17,259 nt of DNA, taken from positions 1 to 17,259 of the forward strand of contig SCTP01000138.1 in assembly GCA_004322325.1 (NCBI GenBank), in the 5' to 3' direction. Of the stretch, positions 16,201 to 17,259 are shown piece by piece. The stretch comes from Gammaproteobacteria bacterium (GTDB taxonomy: Bacteria; Pseudomonadota; Gammaproteobacteria; DSM-16500). The first letter of the stretch is position 1; each line of letters starts with the position of its first letter. The translations under genes and the position numbers were made by a program. The notes under the pieces are model-generated. The model was not told the origin of the DNA, did no database searches, and worked only from the letters and a program-made list of their open reading frames with translations.

Positions 16201-17259
16201 TAGCACTATCACGGTGAATAATGCGCTGGCATTAAATGCCAGCTCAAGTATTGGTGGAACGAACAGCCTCACACTGGGAGGCAATGGCACATTAAGCAGC
16301 GGTACTTTAACCGTAAGCAACACGGCGACCACAACATTAAGCGGCATATTAAGTGGTACGGGAAATATTTCTCAATCAGCCGGCACATTAATACTTTCTA
16401 GAACGAATACTTATTCGGGTTCGACGACGTTAACTGGCGGCACGTTACAAGCGAATAATGCTACGAATCCATTGGGTACAGGGACATTCAATTTAAACGG
16501 CGGAACATTCCAAGCGATTAATCAAGCAACCACCTTAGGCAATAGTAGCTTTACAGTGGCAAACTCGCCGACGATTAGCGGCTCGCAAAATATTACCTTT
16601 AGCAATAGCGGAAGTTTGGGAGGAGGTAGCACATTAACGATTACGAATTCAGGTATCACCACGTTCAATGGCATTTCTGGTTCAGGGGGTATCACGCTTA
16701 ATAATGCGACATTACAAATCGCAAGTGATCCCGTGAATCCATTAGGGACAGGTATCTTAACATTCAATGGCGGTACCTTGCTCGCTTCTGTTCCTGTTAT
16801 CACTAATCCGTTAGTAAATACGTTCATTATTGGCAGTAATAACACAGGGACAATTAGTGGGAGTAATAGCATCACGTTAAGTGGCAGTGGTTTATTTGGT
16901 GATAGTAATAGTGTGCTTAATATTACAAATACAGCAGGCACCATTACATTCAGTAATGTATTAAGCGGGAGTGGTTCTATTACGCAAAATGGAAGTGGTG
17001 GCACGCTCGCTTTATCTGTTGCTAATACTTACACAGGTAATACGACTGTCACCGCTGGCACTTTAACACTTGGGAATAATGCGGCGATTGGAACAGGCAC
17101 GTTGATCTTCAATGGAGGCACAGTCACATCAAATAGCAGCATTGCAATCAATAATGCTTTCACGGTTGCTGCTAATTCCATATTAGGGGGCAGTAATAAT
17201 CTTACGCTGAGTGGCAATGGTGCATTAAATAGCGGTGCTACTTTAACTGTTAGTAATTC
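10292..17259 (+). CDS. Giant filamentous-haemagglutinin-type secreted adhesin with PATR repeats, 3' end outside window
   Basis: One frame runs open from ATG 10292 to the right edge: at least 2322 codons without a stop. An in-frame TAA at 10274 makes 10292 the first possible start; no ribosome site is visible. Residues 1-38 form a long signal peptide (basic start, WKRIFSFSLIASAFSAYA, cleavage after AYA). A two-partner-secretion domain follows: TVINQTSQKAIINWQSFNI, LNRI, SSIYGRL, then MNPAGIFFGP (about 119-128) for the usual NPNGI. TWLLDPSNI (about 430) ends this part. A GLUG-like region spans about residues 660-930, and PATR-like repeats run from about 1140 to the edge. The product should be exported by Sec and then a TpsB pore, or by its own C-terminal barrel if one exists. 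Neither is visible here. Likely role: attachment to host cells or surfaces. Confidence 0.9.
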   Translation, partial: MKFITLKKQLQRGGNFSWIGWKRIFSFSLIASAFSAYANPVVDHVAAGDVSVEQNSNSTVINQTSQKAIINWQSFNIAQPESTHFQQPAGGITLNRISPSQGPSSIYGRLTATGQIILMNPAGIFFGPTAYVNVGGMIATTGNMTDHDFMNGNYHFSFVSPYSGASIINEGQLIAADHGLIALVGPNVINHGLIQANLGQVVLASGNAFTIDFTGDQLVNFSIDEKASGSQTGITHTGTIMANGGKVLVTAQSAQAVLDNVINIEGVVQARSVGVRNGEIILSGDTNRGVVRVAAKIDASGKGAGQRGGRVQITGHNILIDSQATVDVSGETGGGDLYIGGNAHGIGPLPHANAVVMAPNAQLIADAITTGNGGNIVLWSDNVTKAYGLISARGGILSGDGGWVETSSYHYLDVNGVFVDTRAPNGLMGTWLLDPSNIYIALNQANATAAGMTGTDTSANTGSGSNPVTFQASGAIQDSLLTTSSLTTSLATSNVSVTTTNASGTGIGNITVVDPITWSSTNSLTLTAANNIIINAAITATNGSLNLSAVNAANSITTGASGTINVKNFNLTQGRWTQISASLPSFTVSSNFQINSGTMPSTVATFIRAIAGDGSSGSPYQLVDVYGLQGVGSTSTTLGNSFKLANNIDASTTSNWNSGKGFVPIGSGTNYSGTFNGQNFTITNLFISLPSAGRDAGMFGGTTGATISNLGLITPSVTGSSTNSFSTGILIGAGSATLSNVFIYNGTITAGGGSLGGMVGNFVGNISQSFITGAVTSTGTGVNVGGFAGVISGAFTLQNSYANVAVSSPSATRTGGLVGNNSGSTITTSYSMGNVSGGAISGGLVGINSGTVSNSFWDTATSGKSAGVSSNTGTVTNVTGGCFTGSSCANGGTANLSSQTTYSSAPYNWNFSTVWSILGSQSYPYLQNVYYSSASSPRAIVGSTSAAANTTIKLAANGSVLDNVRTGANGSFYFLEPNNTVADNSNLLIYITGGSTFGNAIVIAPSSGGSVSGTTGLTITNNTVALGNSATSTLSNSILNTAKGSISDSNILYSVSGGNLTLTGSNSLTTTATTTYDLDGNISSSGGSLTFNGPINMTNDSTLSTTSSGVITLAAALTGNSHNLTVSSPSAGSTISGAMSGLNNFTSSGAGTLTLSNTNSYSGATSVTAGTLSVTLAGGIDPSSTISISPGATLTLGFSNATWGNAINLNGSLVFNGTGNTLTNTLTLGNSTTINTGGTLAISGAIGGTGSLTKTGSSSLTLSGTNTYSGATTISAGTLNLNTASSLGNTASTTIATSSVLNIGFSNGTLANSNPITLNGTGSGSGVLTFTGSNVILNNNITLGSNVTIGGTGTATLNGIISGAFNFTKASTNLLTLGGANTYSGTTSVNAGTLSIAGTGGLGNTSSTNVALDAVLDFSFSNGTAGNTNTITLNGGTNSALTFSGTNATANNNITLAAITRIGGTGSGTLGGAISGAFNLTKADSGSITLSGSNTYSGSTFITGGTLSLGAAGAVNNTSFFTISPGAILDIGFSNATLTNTNAITMQGTLAFSGTNAVVNNPISLSGSGSIGGSGSGTLGGVISSGALIKTGTGTITLSASNTYSGGTTINGGILSLTNINALSNNTVANTTVASGGTLDIAFSNATLFKLGSPSIILNGTGASNNGALTFSGTNAVVSYLINLGSDAAIGGTGSGTLSSAISGSFSLTKTGSGTISLGNTIETYTGSTFINAGTLKILSNNNTIPSTSDITIASGATFDLNNHSQNVSSIAGAGNITLGNATLTTSGNPSTTFSGVISGTGNVVKGGTGTLILSGSNTYSGTTTVNGGTLSLSSASAINNTSSMSVASGSTLDLAFSSGTLGTTNTITLNGDGVGNNGALTYTGTNNILSNNITLGSNTTLGGVGSVALNGIISGGFSLTTLGSGTITLAGANTYSGGTTLTAGTLVLGAGNSAGTGTLTFNGGTLAANSTITVNNALALNASSSIGGTNSLTLGGNGTLSSGTLTVSNTATTTLSGILSGTGNISQSAGTLILSRTNTYSGSTTLTGGTLQANNATNPLGTGTFNLNGGTFQAINQATTLGNSSFTVANSPTISGSQNITFSNSGSLGGGSTLTITNSGITTFNGISGSGGITLNNATLQIASDPVNPLGTGILTFNGGTLLASVPVITNPLVNTFIIGSNNTGTISGSNSITLSGSGLFGDSNSVLNITNTAGTITFSNVLSGSGSITQNGSGGTLALSVANTYTGNTTVTAGTLTLGNNAAIGTGTLIFNGGTVTSNSSIAINNAFTVAANSILGGSNNLTLSGNGALNSGATLTVSN
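10406..11160 (+). other. Two-partner secretion (haemagglutination activity) domain of the adhesin
   Basis: After the predicted cleavage site, the chain starts NPVVDHVAAGDVSVEQ and shows the beta-helical TPS pattern: NQTSQKAIINWQSFNI, GGITLNRI, YGRLTATGQIILMNPAGI, VNVGGMIATTG and LVGPNVINHGLIQANLGQVV. In known TpsA proteins this domain is recognised by the POTRA domains of the TpsB pore. The right boundary is approximate. Confidence 0.85.
12270..13075 (+). other. GLUG-like beta region of the adhesin
   Basis: Repeated GG-hydrophobic-VG-N-SG motifs occur, including GGMVGNFVGNISQSF, GGFAGVISG, GGLVGNNSGSTITTSYS and GGLVGINSGTVSNSFWDT. They are followed by GSQSYPYLQNV. This matches the GLUG motif blocks found in secreted adhesins. 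It contains a CX5C pair (C882 and C888), the only obvious cysteines in the mature chain that I saw. Boundaries are approximate. Confidence 0.7.
13700..17259 (+). repeat. Array of about ten long-period PATR-like repeats in the adhesin, open at the window edge
   Basis: The signature T/S-L-x-L-S-G-x-N-T-Y-S-G-x-T-T-x-x-x-G-T-L recurs. Its central Tyr codon (TAT or TAC) lies at 13772, 14093, 14438, 14777, 15101, 15464, 15749, 16097, 16412 and 17030. The spacings are 285-363 nt, plus one double gap of 618 nt. The mean over ten intervals is 326 nt, about 109 residues. Between signatures, a second conserved part reads roughly LDIxFSNxT, ITLNGTG, LTFSGTNAV, NNNITLGS, TIGGTGSGTL, GAISG. Each unit is thus about 30 residues of autotransporter-associated beta strand plus about 80 residues of further beta-rich sequence. 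One unit near 16680-16800 has lost the YSG signature. Confidence 0.85.

Noticed and set aside
11719..17217. Many minus-strand open frames rich in Pro, Leu and Val opposite the adhesin
   Set aside because: They all lie in the same frame relative to the plus-strand adhesin and mirror its Thr/Ser/Gly/Asn codon repetition. They have no domains and no ribosome sites, so they are shadows.
13700..17259. CRISPR array or tandem satellite
   Set aside because: The periodicity is about 326 nt, the repeats are degenerate, and the frame stays open throughout, so these are protein repeats and not CRISPR.

Overview
The window looks like a chromosomal segment of a gammaproteobacterium, most likely of the Legionellales/Coxiellaceae type. 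The clues are a roughly 328-residue LDH-like malate dehydrogenase of the kind I associate with Coxiella and Legionella, a GroES-GroEL operon with a heat-shock-type promoter, moderately A+T-rich DNA, and A+T-rich orphan genes for helical, effector-like proteins between housekeeping genes. This placement is inferred from protein character, not from a search.

Layout. Bases 1-531 (minus) hold the N-terminal part of a B12-dependent (class II) ribonucleotide reductase that runs off the left edge. It is divergent from groES-groEL (626-2601, plus), which starts behind a very good sigma-32 promoter and ends in a hairpin terminator. Bases 2617-5515 hold two divergently transcribed orphan genes, of 649 aa (minus) and 267 aa (plus). 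Both look alpha-helical and soluble, and they share a short leader motif. Bases 5538-6439 carry a DUF1778/GNAT toxin-antitoxin pair of TacA-TacT type, with a near-perfect sigma-70 promoter that contains a perfect 19-bp palindromic operator. Its -35 box lies at the right end of a palindromic, repeat-like element. A site-2-type M50 protease (minus), a ZIP metal transporter (plus), malate dehydrogenase (minus) and the heme chaperone HemW (plus) follow from 6446 to 10173, tightly packed and alternating in strand.

From 10292 to the right edge, one uninterrupted reading frame of at least 2322 codons encodes a giant secreted adhesin. In order it has a signal peptide, a two-partner-secretion (filamentous haemagglutinin-type) domain, a GLUG-like region, and then an array of about ten autotransporter-associated (PATR-like) repeats. 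These recur every 326 nt on average (about 109 residues). The gene is open at the right edge, so its C-terminus and any TpsB partner are not visible.

How the parts relate. The left and middle blocks are housekeeping (dNTP synthesis, protein folding, metal uptake, TCA cycle, heme insertion). The accessory content is the orphan pair, the toxin-antitoxin module and the adhesin. No tRNA, rRNA, CRISPR array or transposase gene was seen. Every stretch longer than 300 bases is occupied by a gene.
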